27,459 nucleotides of DNA, taken from positions 12,972 through 40,430 of the forward strand of contig MSJI02000441.1 in the NCBI GenBank assembly GCA_001931905.2. Reading direction: 5' to 3'. This DNA comes from Cladosporium sp. IMV 00045 (lineage: Eukaryota; Ascomycota; Dothideomycetes; Cladosporiales; Cladosporiaceae). A program made the position numbers and the translations under genes. The notes below the pieces were generated by a model that saw only the letters and a program-made list of their open reading frames with translations, did no database searches and was not told the origin of the DNA. Shown here one piece after another: positions 1-9,560 of this stretch. How positions within the stretch are numbered: position 1 is the stretch's first letter; each line of letters begins with the position of its first letter.

Positions 1-17
1 AAAAAAAAAAAAAAAAA
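1..17. repeat. Poly(A) run at window start
   Basis: The first 17 bases are all A. This could be the tail of an upstream retroelement, a simple repeat or a contig edge. Nothing else in the first 190 bases supports a gene, so no choice can be made from this window. Confidence 0.6.
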
Positions 18-195
18 GCTAATTCTCCTTGCTCTGTCAAATCTACCGCGGCATCTTCCTTCCTGCTGCCTCAACTCCCGTCATCAGACTTGGATACTCC
101 AGCCGCCTACGATTTCGGCGTGCTCGTCTGAAAGGTCATGTGCTTCGCTGGCTCGGAGTTAGGACCGCATGCTCGTTGGAGTTGGCTGGCAGGCA

Positions 196-350
196 CAGTG
201 TCTTGCAATATTGGCTTCACCCCCACACTCTTCGATGAACTGTTCAGACAGGGATCTTGGAAGCGCGGGGCGTTCCGGGGCGGCTTCGCCGCAACTGGAC
301 GGCGCCACGGACGGATAGCCCAGACTCAAGCTTGTAAACAACCGACCACC
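196..350 (+). repeat. Left terminal inverted repeat
   Basis: Read in reverse complement, this arm matches 2793-2938 in two well-conserved blocks. The outer block runs from the CAGTG tip through the GCAATAT core to the CACTCTTC segment. The inner block covers the GGTGGTCGG and GAGTCTGGGCTATC segments. The roughly 60 bp between the blocks have diverged. In the outer 38 bp I count four differences, all transitions. Confidence 0.7.
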
Positions 351-441
351 CTGCTTCTTCAAGCGACCTTAATGAATATTTGGTCGCTTTTGAGCTGTGT
401 CCTGACTTGTCAACGTACTCTAGCAATACGATCAGCCCGAA

Positions 442-1095
442 ATGTTCTCAAACGCCGTTTTCGCAGCCATTGTTGCTCTTTGCAGTGTCTCTGTTGCACT
501 TCTACTCTCTCCGTGGAACACAGCCAGTCTCGAAACGACGGAAAATATATGTGCTACGGCATCCACTGTCCGCGAAAAGGTCAGCTGAGTCGAGAAAAAA
601 ATACCACGAATCAATTGTGGCAGAATATGTCTTCTCATTGGCCCATGTTAGCGCTGCTTGAGACTAACAACATGCTACCAGTGCTTAAACTTTTCGCTCC
701 AGGAACAGTGGGAAAACAAATTCAGTGCCAACATCCAGGTTCTCAACACCTATACTTCTACACGAGTCTATGATGGTCGCATGTTGCGCAAGGGCGACGT
801 GATCCAAATCAAGAACTATTTTGGTTGTGGTCGTACCACTGTAAAGGAGAACTCTGAAAAAATCTTCGCGCTGCAGGGCACTGGGCTAGGGACTACAGCT
901 GCGCATACTTGGGAATTTGTCTCGGAGCGGCACGGCATTACGACGATGCTGGTGCATCGCGAGACCTGGACTGGCGGTTTAAGCTTTCTCTTCATGAGGT
1001 TTGGACCCGTGAGGCCTTTGCTAGAGGAGATGTTCACACAATTCAACTCAGAGGTCAAAGATAGTGCACAAGGCCCTTCTAAGCAGGGACACTGA
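442..1095 (+). CDS. SRPBCC (polyketide cyclase/START-like) domain protein, one predicted intron
   Basis: Proposed model: exons 442-579 and 682-1095, giving 183 aa. The intron of 102 nt has a weak donor (GTCAGC), a good branch point (GACTAAC) and acceptor CTACCAG, and the phase is kept. The first exon encodes a hydrophobic segment at residues 7-23, either a signal peptide or a membrane anchor. The second exon has the pattern of small fungal SRPBCC proteins: a QW-containing start of the fold, a GDVIQI strand, an HTWEF strand, and the C-terminal GG-LS-LF helix ending in FNSEVK. Members bind hydrophobic ligands in a deep pocket; the ligand here cannot be told. The usual APxxVW motif before the first helix is missing or damaged, so the exon junction may be wrong or the gene may be decaying. 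It sits inside a TIR element, antiparallel to a dead transposase. Confidence 0.45.
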
Positions 1096-1304
1096 TTGAA
1101 TTAGCGCTCAACGAGTACATCGAGGTGCACCAGTTGAAGGTGGTCGACGCGAAGACTGAAGGCAGACTTCGAGAAGGCACGAGACGTCGCTTTCTTGAGA
1201 GCAGACTGGACCTCGATCTGATATACGAAAAAACCGCCCCGGGCTTATTTGAGAAGCAAGGCGTGAAGAGGGGCACAGCTAAGAGGTTTGTTCTTGAAAT
1301 ATAG
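1083..1304 (+). other. Open coding-like fragment after the SRPBCC gene
   Basis: After the SRPBCC stop, another frame stays open from 1083 to a TAG at 1302-1304, giving 73 codons rich in charged residues (for example RLREGTRRR, then a segment ending AKRFVLEI). It has no ATG near its start and I do not recognise it. It could be a further exon of the passenger gene after a frame change, the remnant of another gene, or chance. Confidence 0.25.
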
Positions 1305-1494
1305 CACTTGGCTGAAAAAAAAATTACAAAGAATAAATTTAAGATGCGGGTCTGGTCTCTGTGGTGTCATACGCCATAAATTGAAATGCATTTACTATAC
1401 TGTATGAAGGGCACAGTATCTTGGATTATATGCGTTTCATGCTACGTCATAACATGGGATTAACGCTACAGGTGCCTTCCTTCGAGAGCTCGTG

Positions 1495-2505
1495 CTAATG
1501 TTCATCACCGTCAAATGCTTGTACCTCGTGCACTGCGATGCCAGAATGTCTGAGACGGCCTCTGGCACTGTTCTGTCTCACCTACCACTTCCACGCACTA
1601 CTCAGGAAGATCGGAAACTCGTTGGGATTAGACTGCTGTACTTTCCCATGCCATCTGATGAAGGCTTTCAGCTCGGCAAAGAACTCTTCGATTTAGGTTT
1701 GATCTGGCGAGTAGAGCGGTGAAAACAACAGTATTACGCGAGCTTCAGCATACAATTCCTCGACCCGAGCCGTGCGATGGGAAGAAGCGTTGTCCATGAC
1801 AAGCACAGACTTCGGCTGCAGTCATTTGACGCGCCACTGCAGAAGCTCTCAGAGGAAGCTTCAAAAGACTTCGTCGTGCGTCCAGCCCTGGAATTCATGA
1901 GCCAGTAGAATCATGCCGTCCTGTGCACAAGCTGGCAGTATAAGTTATGAGGTCTCTGGCCCCCGTGAGACCCTCCCTTTTGCATTGGCGTCATGCCGTG
2001 TGGTGACCACCCGTCCTACGACAACCTACTCTCTTATCGCAACCAGATGCCTCTATGTATATCAGCTGGAGGAGGGGGGGCAAAAGCCGTTACGTCGTGC
2101 AAGGTATGATCCTTCAAGTCTGCATTCTACTCTTTCCCTTTGCACCGTATCATCTTCTTGAACCTTCCTTTTGCCTTCAAGATGCGGCTAGTTGTAGATT
2201 GTGAGACTTCCTGATCAACGTCGTCTTGCAGAAACGCTGGGTGTCCTTCTAGCTGACGACAGGGTTTTGCGAGCAGCATCTCTTTTCAGAGCGTCCAACG
2301 CAGACGGCGTGATTGTCCGTGAGCGGTCGGCCGACGTTGTGAAGGGAACCATAGAGTCACCAAATGCTCGCAGATTTGATCGTGTCGCTTTGACAGACCG
2401 GCTGCCACAGCTTACCACGTTTGCTACTCGAGCAGCGGTGAAGTAGTCAGCCTCAACCACCGCATGGGTTTGTTTACACTGCGCGACTGTAAGATTCGGT
2501 GCCAT
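1495..2505 (-). pseudogene. Tc1-type DD34E (DDE_3) transposase remnant
   Basis: Reading the minus strand and moving between frames, the order of a fungal DDE_3 transposase can be followed. First comes an HTH linker (segment VKATRSNLRAFG, then ITPSALDAL). Next is a short piece matching VSxSTxSRxLKxKG followed by KKMIR. Then comes the first catalytic block around YIEASGCDKR, the second (VLVMDNASSHR) and the third (IEEFFAELKAFI), and finally a C-terminus resembling ARGxxRHSGI. There are 34 residues between the second acidic residue and the third, as in Tc1-type DD34E enzymes. Several stops and frameshifts break it, including a stop in place of the proline of the NPIEE motif. The first catalytic aspartate is replaced by glutamate. 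The span is about 337 codons, the usual family size. It is not functional. Confidence 0.8.
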
Positions 2506-2792
2506 GCAAGCGCGTGATCAGGATCGATGTCGTCCAGTATGTCGAAGGCGGTAGGGGTGACGAGTGGAAACGTCAGTCTGGTGCACGATCTCAGCAGCTT
2601 TGCTAGGGCAGAAGACATGGCGACCCTGCGCACAGTATACATGGCCATCCGCAGGTGGTTGAAAGACCACGCCTATCTATACTCTCAAAGTCTCGGTTAT
2701 ATTTCACACCGACAAAGCCCCTATTGTGTTCGATGCGAGCTGTGCTTGTTATAGGTTGCGCAGCCTGCTTCACCGCACTACACGCAACCCGG

Positions 2793-2938
2793 GGTGGTCG
2801 GCTCTATATAAGTTTGAGTCTGGGCTATCATTGTCTTTCCATCAAGGGGGGCAAGCCACAGCAGAGGTTCGAACGGACCGCCCCGCGCCTTCAATTCAAC
2901 GAAGAGTGTAGGGGTAAAGCCGATATTGCAAGGCACTG
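2793..2938 (-). repeat. Right terminal inverted repeat
   Basis: Inverted partner of 196-350, ending in CACTG at 2934-2938. The two conserved blocks are the inner GGTGGTCGG to GGGCTATC segment and the outer GAAGAGTGT to CACTG segment. The transposase reads away from this end. Confidence 0.7.
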
Positions 2939-2940
2939 CA

Positions 2941-4492
2941 GCAGTCAAGTAAAGTATTCAAACGACCTCTCGAAGAGACGAGTCTGTCCAAATAGCTAGG
3001 TCAAGGCATCGGCATTCGAACAAAGGGTGCAGAAAGCTGTTGACTACGAAGCACTCCTCTATGCCGCTTCACGATCGACTTGATCGAAATCACGTTTTCT
3101 CACAAATCAGAAGCTGATCCGATGGCAAGCAAGAAGGAGGGAGGCAGCAGTAGTCGTGCAAGACATTACCGGTGATGGAGACGTAATACCAGGCAGAAAC
3201 ATCTTTCTCACGAGGTATGCGATTCCGGCCGAGTCTATGTGGAAAGGACGCCGGCCGTCGTTGTTGTTCGACGTTGACGAACCCTTCGTAGCTCATTCGC
3301 GGAATGCCGTGCGCCTCGTGACTTTTCGTTTTTATTTAACCCGAACGAGAGTCTCCTTGTTCTTGTGATCTTCTCGGATTCTGCCTGTAATAGCTTTGAT
3401 TTCTTGCCGTAGGCGTTTGTCGGGATGGGGATGAGTCCATCGTTGCCTAGCTGGACGTCGTGAATGGAACCAACCCTTTGGGGCTTTCATCTACCACTGC
3501 ATCCAACCGATATCACTAAAAAGCCCATCACATCTCTGCCCGTCTGCCATTTCCTCACGCATGTCGCGAGTTCTTGATCTGATCGTTTTTAGTCCTCCAA
3601 TTTCCATTCTCTCTCTGAACCAGCGTCCTGAGTCCCACGCGGCTCGGCAACGAAACTTTCGACACATAGCAACATCAGCTTCCTTGCCTCCGGCCTTGTC
3701 ACCTTCCCTGATTGGGCTGCGCCCAACGTAACGTGTGACACACAGCATCGCAGAGACTACGAGTTAGGATCAAACTACAAGGTAAGTTCCTTGCAGGAAT
3801 GGGAAAACTTGACTTTTGGGCGACTTAATGAAGTCTAGCAAGGCATTGTCTTGCTCTAGGTAGATAATGGACAGCAATGCGCTGCGAACGATGCAGCTGT
3901 GCGATAAGAATGAGTGAGACTATCACTCAAATCCTGTATTTTGCGAGTTTTGGACCTCATTTCACTTTCGTCAACCTGGGTTGGCCATCGTATGATCGAA
4001 CTAATCCCGCGTGACAGGCTTCCACTGGGACCCATCACACTCCCAGAATTGGGCATTCGCTGGGTCAAGCTTGGGCTTGTTCAGCAAAGTAGCCGTGATC
4101 ACAAAGTCTCGGACCGAAATTCGACATTGACATGTCATTCGCGCGGGTCGGATTCACAGCCTGCAAGCCAGGGCGGGAGGTTCCAATCGCTTGTTTTGAG
4201 CGAGCGTGGAGTCAGAACGAACGTTTTCAACCATCGACGGGAGCAATGTCCCCAAGAGGAGATGTGGTGGAAAATCAAACCGGATTTTGAGCGAACGTGA
4301 TATCATTTCATTAACATTCCCTCCCCGTACCACAACAGGAATGGGGAGGCTTGGGTATTACACTCCACGGCCACCTTCACATCCACCTCCTTCACCCCAT
4401 CTCCACCACGCGTTAAAAATGGCATAAATAAATTCGACGCGCGCGCGCAGAAATGTCCAAAAACTTGACCAAAGCCCCAACAAAAGCAGCGC
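2941..4492. other. Stretch without a supported gene (1.55 kb)
   Basis: No recognisable coding sequence. On the minus strand a 52-codon ATG-to-stop frame at 3332-3490 (contains RWTHPHPDKRLRQEI) and an 85-codon frame at 3491-3748 look mildly protein-like, but I can join them to nothing known. The right end (about 4300-4492) is the 3' flank of the sugar transporter and holds a short alternating CG tract at 4438-4448. Confidence 0.5.
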
Positions 4493-6360
4493 CTAGACCT
4501 TGGTCGAGATGGTCTCGTGCTGCTCGACGGAAGAGGCGCGCTTCTCATTGTGGTAAGCGTCGTTGGACAGCTCGGGGTGGTCCTTGACGTGGGCGATGCC
4601 GACCTCGGCGTTGTCGCCGTCGAAGATGCGGGCGATTTCCTCGAGAGTGGGTCCCCTGTTGATGGACGTGTTAGTAAGATGGACTTTGAGACGATCAGAA
4701 CCTAGGAGATAGTGGTTTGACATACTTAGTCTCGACGTAGAAGAAGTAAACGACGACGAGCTCGACGGCGATCCATGCGGTGTAGACGCAGTAGAGCTTC
4801 CACTCGGTGCCCTTCCACACGCCGTCCATGGGGATGGGGTTGACCTGGTTGTTCATGACGAGGGCGACGTTGACGGCGATGTTCATGATCAGCATGCCCT
4901 TGGCGCGGAGCTTGAAGGGAAGGATCTCGACGGTGTAGGCGATGAGGAGACCGGACCAGGCGAAGGCGTAGGCGACACCGTGGAACCAGAAGAAGCAGAT
5001 GACGGCAATGCCGGTGCCCTGCTCGCCGGTCCTGCTGTAGACGGAGCCGGCGATAGTTGCGGCCATGAAGCACAGAAGCATACCACCGGTGCTGTATGCA
5101 AAGTTAGCCAGACGTTATGGTCGCTTGATTGGAAAAGCATAACTTACGCTGCAAGGAAGAGAGGACGACGACCAATGCGATCACAGAGCAAGGCACAAGA
5201 AATGGAGACGATCAAAGAGAGGACCTTGTTGCCACCGTCAAGACCAAGACCAGCCTCAGAACCGGCAACACCGGCAGCCTCGTAGACCTTGTTGGCGTAG
5301 TAAGAGAATAGAGCGTTGCCAGACCATTGAGAGAACAGACCGAGAGTGATAATCAAGAAGAGCCTGTAGCGGTTACCCTTGGTCTTGATGAAGTCGAGAT
5401 AGCTGGAGCTCTTCTTGGCGGCGAATTCGAGGCGGATGGTCTCCTTGATTTCCTCAAACTCGAACTGAACCAGAGGGTCGTCAATGTTGCCGTCGGCGTG
5501 GTACTTGCCGAGCATGTTCAGAGCCTCCTCGTTCCTCTCCTTGGAAAGCAGCCAACGTGGAGATTCAGGGATCCACCAGATGAACATGAGCTGAATGACG
5601 GAGGGGAAAGCCTGGATCAGGGTGGGGATTCTCCAGGACCAGTCGTTGTCGATGTATTGAGTGCCGAATGAGATCCAGGAGCAGATGAGCGCACCAACGT
5701 TCCAGAGACAGTTGTAGACGGCGGTGATGCGGGCACGGTGCTGAGGGTGGCAGATCTCAGTCAGGAGCAGAGGAGAAGACAGCTGGACGAGCGAGTTGCC
5801 GAAACCCATGAAAAAACGGGCGCCCTCGAACATGGGAAGGTTGACAGAGGCAGTCTGTGACGCTGAATCAGCTCGACTCCATCTTTTTGCAGAGCAATGG
5901 TTTATAGAACACCATCGGATGTACGAACCTGGATAGATGCGGCAGCGACCATGATAATGCAACCAGTGATGATGGGAATGCGGCGACCGAAGCGATCGGA
6001 CAAGAAGGGAGCAACAGGAAGCGAGGCGATGGAACCGATAGAGTACATGGCACTGAGACGACCGAGAGTCTCACCCGTGGGAGTGCCCATGTAGGACACC
6101 CAGGAGGGGAAGAACTGCATGGCGTTCAACATGGAACTAGAAGAGCTGTCAATTGCGATGTTCGATAAATTGGGCATATCTCGACTATCGACTCACCCAT
6201 CGTAACCAGTGGTGGCCGAAGCAATACACAGAACGGCTGCGTAGAAGTACAGCTTCCTCATGTTGGGGGACTTCTTCCAATCGACCTTGCCAAGGTCAGG
6301 CGCAGCGGCCTGAACCTCTGCGATGACCTCGGTCTTTGGGGCGGCGATGTTGGGCGCCAT
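4493..6360 (-). CDS. MFS sugar transporter (hexose/lactose-permease-like)
   Basis: Five exons in transcription order: 6360-6197, 6136-5929, 5854-5148, 5091-4726, 4655-4493. All introns are GT-AG (56-74 nt) and the product is 535 aa. It is a 12-helix major facilitator of the sugar porter family that carries sugars across the plasma membrane, probably with protons. Visible marks are GYDG in the first helix, SDRFGRR after helix 2, R-G-F-MGFGNS in helix 4, PESPRWLL before the central loop, CDRIGRR after helix 8, and ETKGPTLEEI at the start of the cytosolic tail. The length is normal for the family. The closest fungal group is the lactose permease-like (Lac12-like) set, but the sugar cannot be read from the sequence. 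The start chosen is the only ATG that gives the usual charged N-terminal tail before helix 1. Confidence 0.93.
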
Positions 6361-6490
6361 AGCGAATGTGGGTAGTCGGTTGTTGGAGGACCGATTGTTG
6401 AAAGAAGGTATGTATGGAGATTGCGAGATGGTGCTCAGCCTGGAGGGAGGAAGGACAAGAACAAGCAAGATGCACGAGCAGGCCTGTCCA

Positions 6491-6498
6491 CTATATAC
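6491..6498 (-). promoter_or_regulatory. Candidate TATA box of the sugar transporter
   Basis: On the minus strand the sequence reads GGTATATAG, about 130 bp upstream of the transporter ATG. Further upstream, a GCGGGG at 6737-6742 fits the SYGGRG consensus of the carbon-repression factor CreA, which would suit a sugar transporter. Single sites of this short consensus are common by chance. Confidence 0.35.
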
Positions 6499-7687
6499 CG
6501 ACCCAGGACGCTCGAATGGTGCAGATGGGATGGCAGAGCGTGCCGTCTACACCGCGCAGTGGAACGCCAGATGTGTGCCACGGCACCGCAGCACGGTGGC
6601 CATATCAGGCTCAATTGAAAGCCGAGATGGCCTCGACTGCTGCTGTAGAAACGAAAAAGGACGCTCATCTGCGGACGGGGCTCTGCCATTCGCCCTCGCG
6701 GCTGTAAGCGAGTGGGCAATTAAGAATATCCTTGTAGCGGGGCAGGATCTCCTTTGCCCTGCGGCCACCCACAATTAACCGCAGGCTGGCCATGTGGTGC
6801 CGTCGAGGAATTGTGGTGCGCTTGCCGTCCCCCATGGGGCGCGTGAGGAGAAGAGATGGAGAAAAAAAGGCTCCATCAAGTTCCAGAGTAGTTCGAGAGC
6901 CTCTTTTCGTCGCATGTCGCCACTGATTCAGGTGAAAAGAGCCTCGGTAAGGGCCGCTGAGATTTGACCATGTCATCTTCACTTCACTCCATCGTGTCGC
7001 CCTGACCTGCTTGCAAATGTCAGATATAACACTTAAAAGATGACAGTGCATGCAGATGCTCTTCCACCACCTCTCTCCTCTCTTGCTCTCTTCATCTATT
7101 CCTCCGACAATACAATCAATGCCAGGCCCCGCCCAAGCGTTTCCACCCAAGACTCACGGGCCTTGTCTGGCTTTCGCACCAAGCCCGTCTTGGGACCCCG
7201 GACAACCTTGATCGTATGTCGCGACAATTTAACCGCCTTGGTATCACTGGTATAGCCAGCCACAACCATGCCTATTCCAGATCTACCCGTCGTCCCGCCT
7301 GATTGTGCAGACAGAGGTACATGGTAGAGTCACAGACCCCAGCGAAGAGCTCATATGCTGCGCTCCCTCGCTTGGCGGCGACCAGCTCTCTTCTTACCAC
7401 TACGAGCATTATTTCTCGTACAATTATCTATCTCGTGATGAGCAGGTCAATCCAGGCGGCGTTGGCGGTATCGCAGAGAGGAGCGTGAGCCTCTTTCAAT
7501 CAATCTGCTATAGGCACACGTCGCGCTGAGGGTAAGGCTAGAATCGCGTCTCTGCTTCTCCGGTGCGCGTGGAATCCTTCGGTCGCCACAATTAGCACTT
7601 GCCTTCGTGTGTTCCGGGACGACATTCCGGAAGAGTTCACTCATTCATTTTACTACAGCCGCAAGCCTCTCATCTCGTGACTACTTG

Positions 7688-7705
7688 CCCGGTTCGAGAA
7701 CCGGG
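7688..7705. other. Perfect 7-bp inverted repeat (hairpin or dyad site)
   Basis: CCCGGTT and AACCGGG are separated by CGAG. As RNA it would form a 7-bp stem with a four-base loop. As DNA it is a dyad with CGG/CCG half-sites of the kind bound by Zn2Cys6 factors. No gene is close enough to decide. Confidence 0.4.
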
Positions 7706-8275
7706 TCAATAATGATCATACTATCAAATTCATCCACACCATTCAACAATCTGCTAGCCTCGATCGCACGCCTCCGACAAGACGGAAAGCATGCATTCTT
7801 CCCACGACGCTACCGACCGACAAACACCCCAGAGCGGCAGCAGGACGGCAGCCTTGCGAAAAGAAGATCGGAGCCGTCCCTCCCTGCACAGCAAACAAGC
7901 AAAGTCTTAGGATCTTGGTCCTTCCCTTTCCCTCGTGGGCCCAACCCATGCAGCCTGTCTCGCCTGTTCTTTGCAGACCCGCCGCCGCCATCGGCAGGCG
8001 ACAAGCGATCAAGCGCTTTTGATTGCATGTGCTTGCACCAGAAGCGGTCTAGTCTTGCTGTGTGTGTGTCGATTGAAGCCTTGCGTGCATGAGGTGCATG
8101 GGTCCTTTGCAATACTGGTGTCGTTTATAGGAGATCACCTAGAGTCTGAGACACCATCGCGTCTCGATGATAGATCCACGACAGAAGAGAATCGATCCAC
8201 CCATGTTCACATCTTCGACGACAAAGATCGTGATGAATGGCGGCACATAGCTATATAGGCACATCTGCAAGCAAA

Positions 8276-8308
8276 CCTCCAGCTAACCTCTAGCTAACCT
8301 CTAGCTAA
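8276..8308 (+). repeat. 11-bp tandem repeat, three copies
   Basis: Three adjoining units, CCTCCAGCTAA, CCTCTAGCTAA and CCTCTAGCTAA; the first differs from the others by one base. It lies in the gene-free stretch. Copy number may vary between strains. Confidence 0.75.
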
Positions 8309-9560
8309 TCTCCCAGGTCTCGAGGATAAAATCGGTCGTAGAAGAAAAGAGATATACACATGTTGCCTTTCTCGATCGCGAAAGATCGTTCAGGAAGACG
8401 GCACGAATCCAGTATACCATCTCCACCGGAGCTGTGCCGCAACAACCATCCATCCGTTCCTCTCGAAGAAACAAGCAAAGAAGGTCCAAAAGCACAACAC
8501 GAGAGAGCTCTTCGAGAGATACGTCCTGAAGAGCTTCCAGACCCTGCATTGATTCTCCCCACTCGTGCAAACGCAGGTAGGCAGGTCGAATGGTTGATTC
8601 ATCACCCCGTGCAAAAAGCAAGTGATCGTTTCGTGAAGGCCGACCTCCCTCTCTCAAATCGATAGGAAGTTTTCGCGATCTCGAATCTCAACCATACCGC
8701 ACCCATGCGCTAGCCCGATATTGAGCGGGAGCGACTGTAAACTGGAATAGGGAACAAGCACATCGGTGGCGTCGTCGGTCTGGATGGTCTGTCCTGCCGG
8801 CTAAATTGGATCGATCCAGCTCAGCGGTGGCTAGGCGGCGGCGGAGGCGTTGATGGTTCTTCCCTGATTGTAAGGTACTAATTGCACTTTGCTTTAGGCA
8901 TTTGTGGATCTGACTCAATTGATGTTATTAGTCTCACCTCGTCGAAACCTGTTGATGGGCGGGAAGTTTATTATTATTCCATCCATTCTTGGATGTAAGG
9001 GAGCGCTTTCACTACTGCTTTTGCTATTGCTGTTACTCCTCGCTCGCGATCTTGAAGCTGGTCGACAACGTGTTCGCCCCTACGAGTCGAAATCGAAAAT
9101 GACGGAACGAAAGTTGAAAGAGATCAACGTGAAAGAAGAAAAAGAAACGTCAATTGGTCGCGTCGAACGCTCAATCATGCTATCTGTCCGAATCGAGAAG
9201 AAGCGAACGAGAAGAGATATATGCTAAGAATCCCGTCCTATTTCGCCGCTCTAAAACGCAGCTCACAACCCATCAGTCAAAGCATTGCCCTTTCTTTTCC
9301 CACGTCGCGGATGCCGTCGTTGAATCCTACCGTCGCACGCTTCGTTCCCCTTCTCCCTCTGGAACAATCCGTCACACATTTTGTTCAAGACCTCTCAGGG
9401 CAGCTGTTGTTATTTTCCTCTTCTCTCATCCTCCAAATTCATCAAGCGGGTATCATCCTTCCTTGTCGCCATGTACGTTTCGACGATGGATTTTCTCTCT
9501 CATCTCAATCAAGTTTCGCGAGGGGTGTCGGGCCACCTTAAGTCATCGCACAGAACACAT

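Larger units (their letters stand above)
196..2938. mobile_element. Tc1-like TIR element, degenerate, about 2.74 kb, with a passenger gene
   Basis: Two inverted repeats of about 150 bp face each other at 196-350 and 2793-2938. Their outer tips are CAGTG and CACTG, as in Tc1 and fungal impala elements, and the bases next to the tip (CTTGCAATAT) are shared. Between them lies a minus-strand DD34E transposase remnant, which agrees with the Tc1 assignment. Both flanks carry the dinucleotide CA directly outside the tips (194-195 and 2939-2940) rather than the TA target duplication expected for this superfamily. The element is about 1 kb longer than a plain Tc1-like element, and the excess is the left half, which holds an SRPBCC-like gene. 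Many differences between the arms are transitions, compatible with age or repeat-induced point mutation. An alternative is that the arms come from two separate insertions in opposite orientation. Confidence 0.62.
6361..9560. other. 3.2-kb stretch without a recognisable gene
   Basis: This lies between the 5' end of the sugar transporter and the 3' end of the importin gene, both on the minus strand. All open frames are short (the longest about 160 codons), overlap each other on both strands and match nothing I recognise. The left part must hold the transporter promoter. Within it I see a perfect 7-bp hairpin at 7688-7705, a short TG run near 8059-8068 and a threefold 11-bp tandem repeat at 8276-8308. 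A non-coding transcript or a small gene with several introns cannot be excluded. Confidence 0.5.

Noticed and set aside
6665..7150. A 161-codon minus-strand frame upstream of the sugar transporter
   Set aside because: Low-complexity, positively charged product without a recognised fold, lying where the transporter promoter must be.
7690..7705. A GGTTCGA motif like the T-loop of a tRNA
   Set aside because: No acceptor stem, D-arm or anticodon arm can be paired with it; the bases belong to a simple hairpin.
8301..8657. A 118-codon minus-strand frame in the gene-free stretch
   Set aside because: No domain, no clear start context, and competing frames of similar length lie on both strands.
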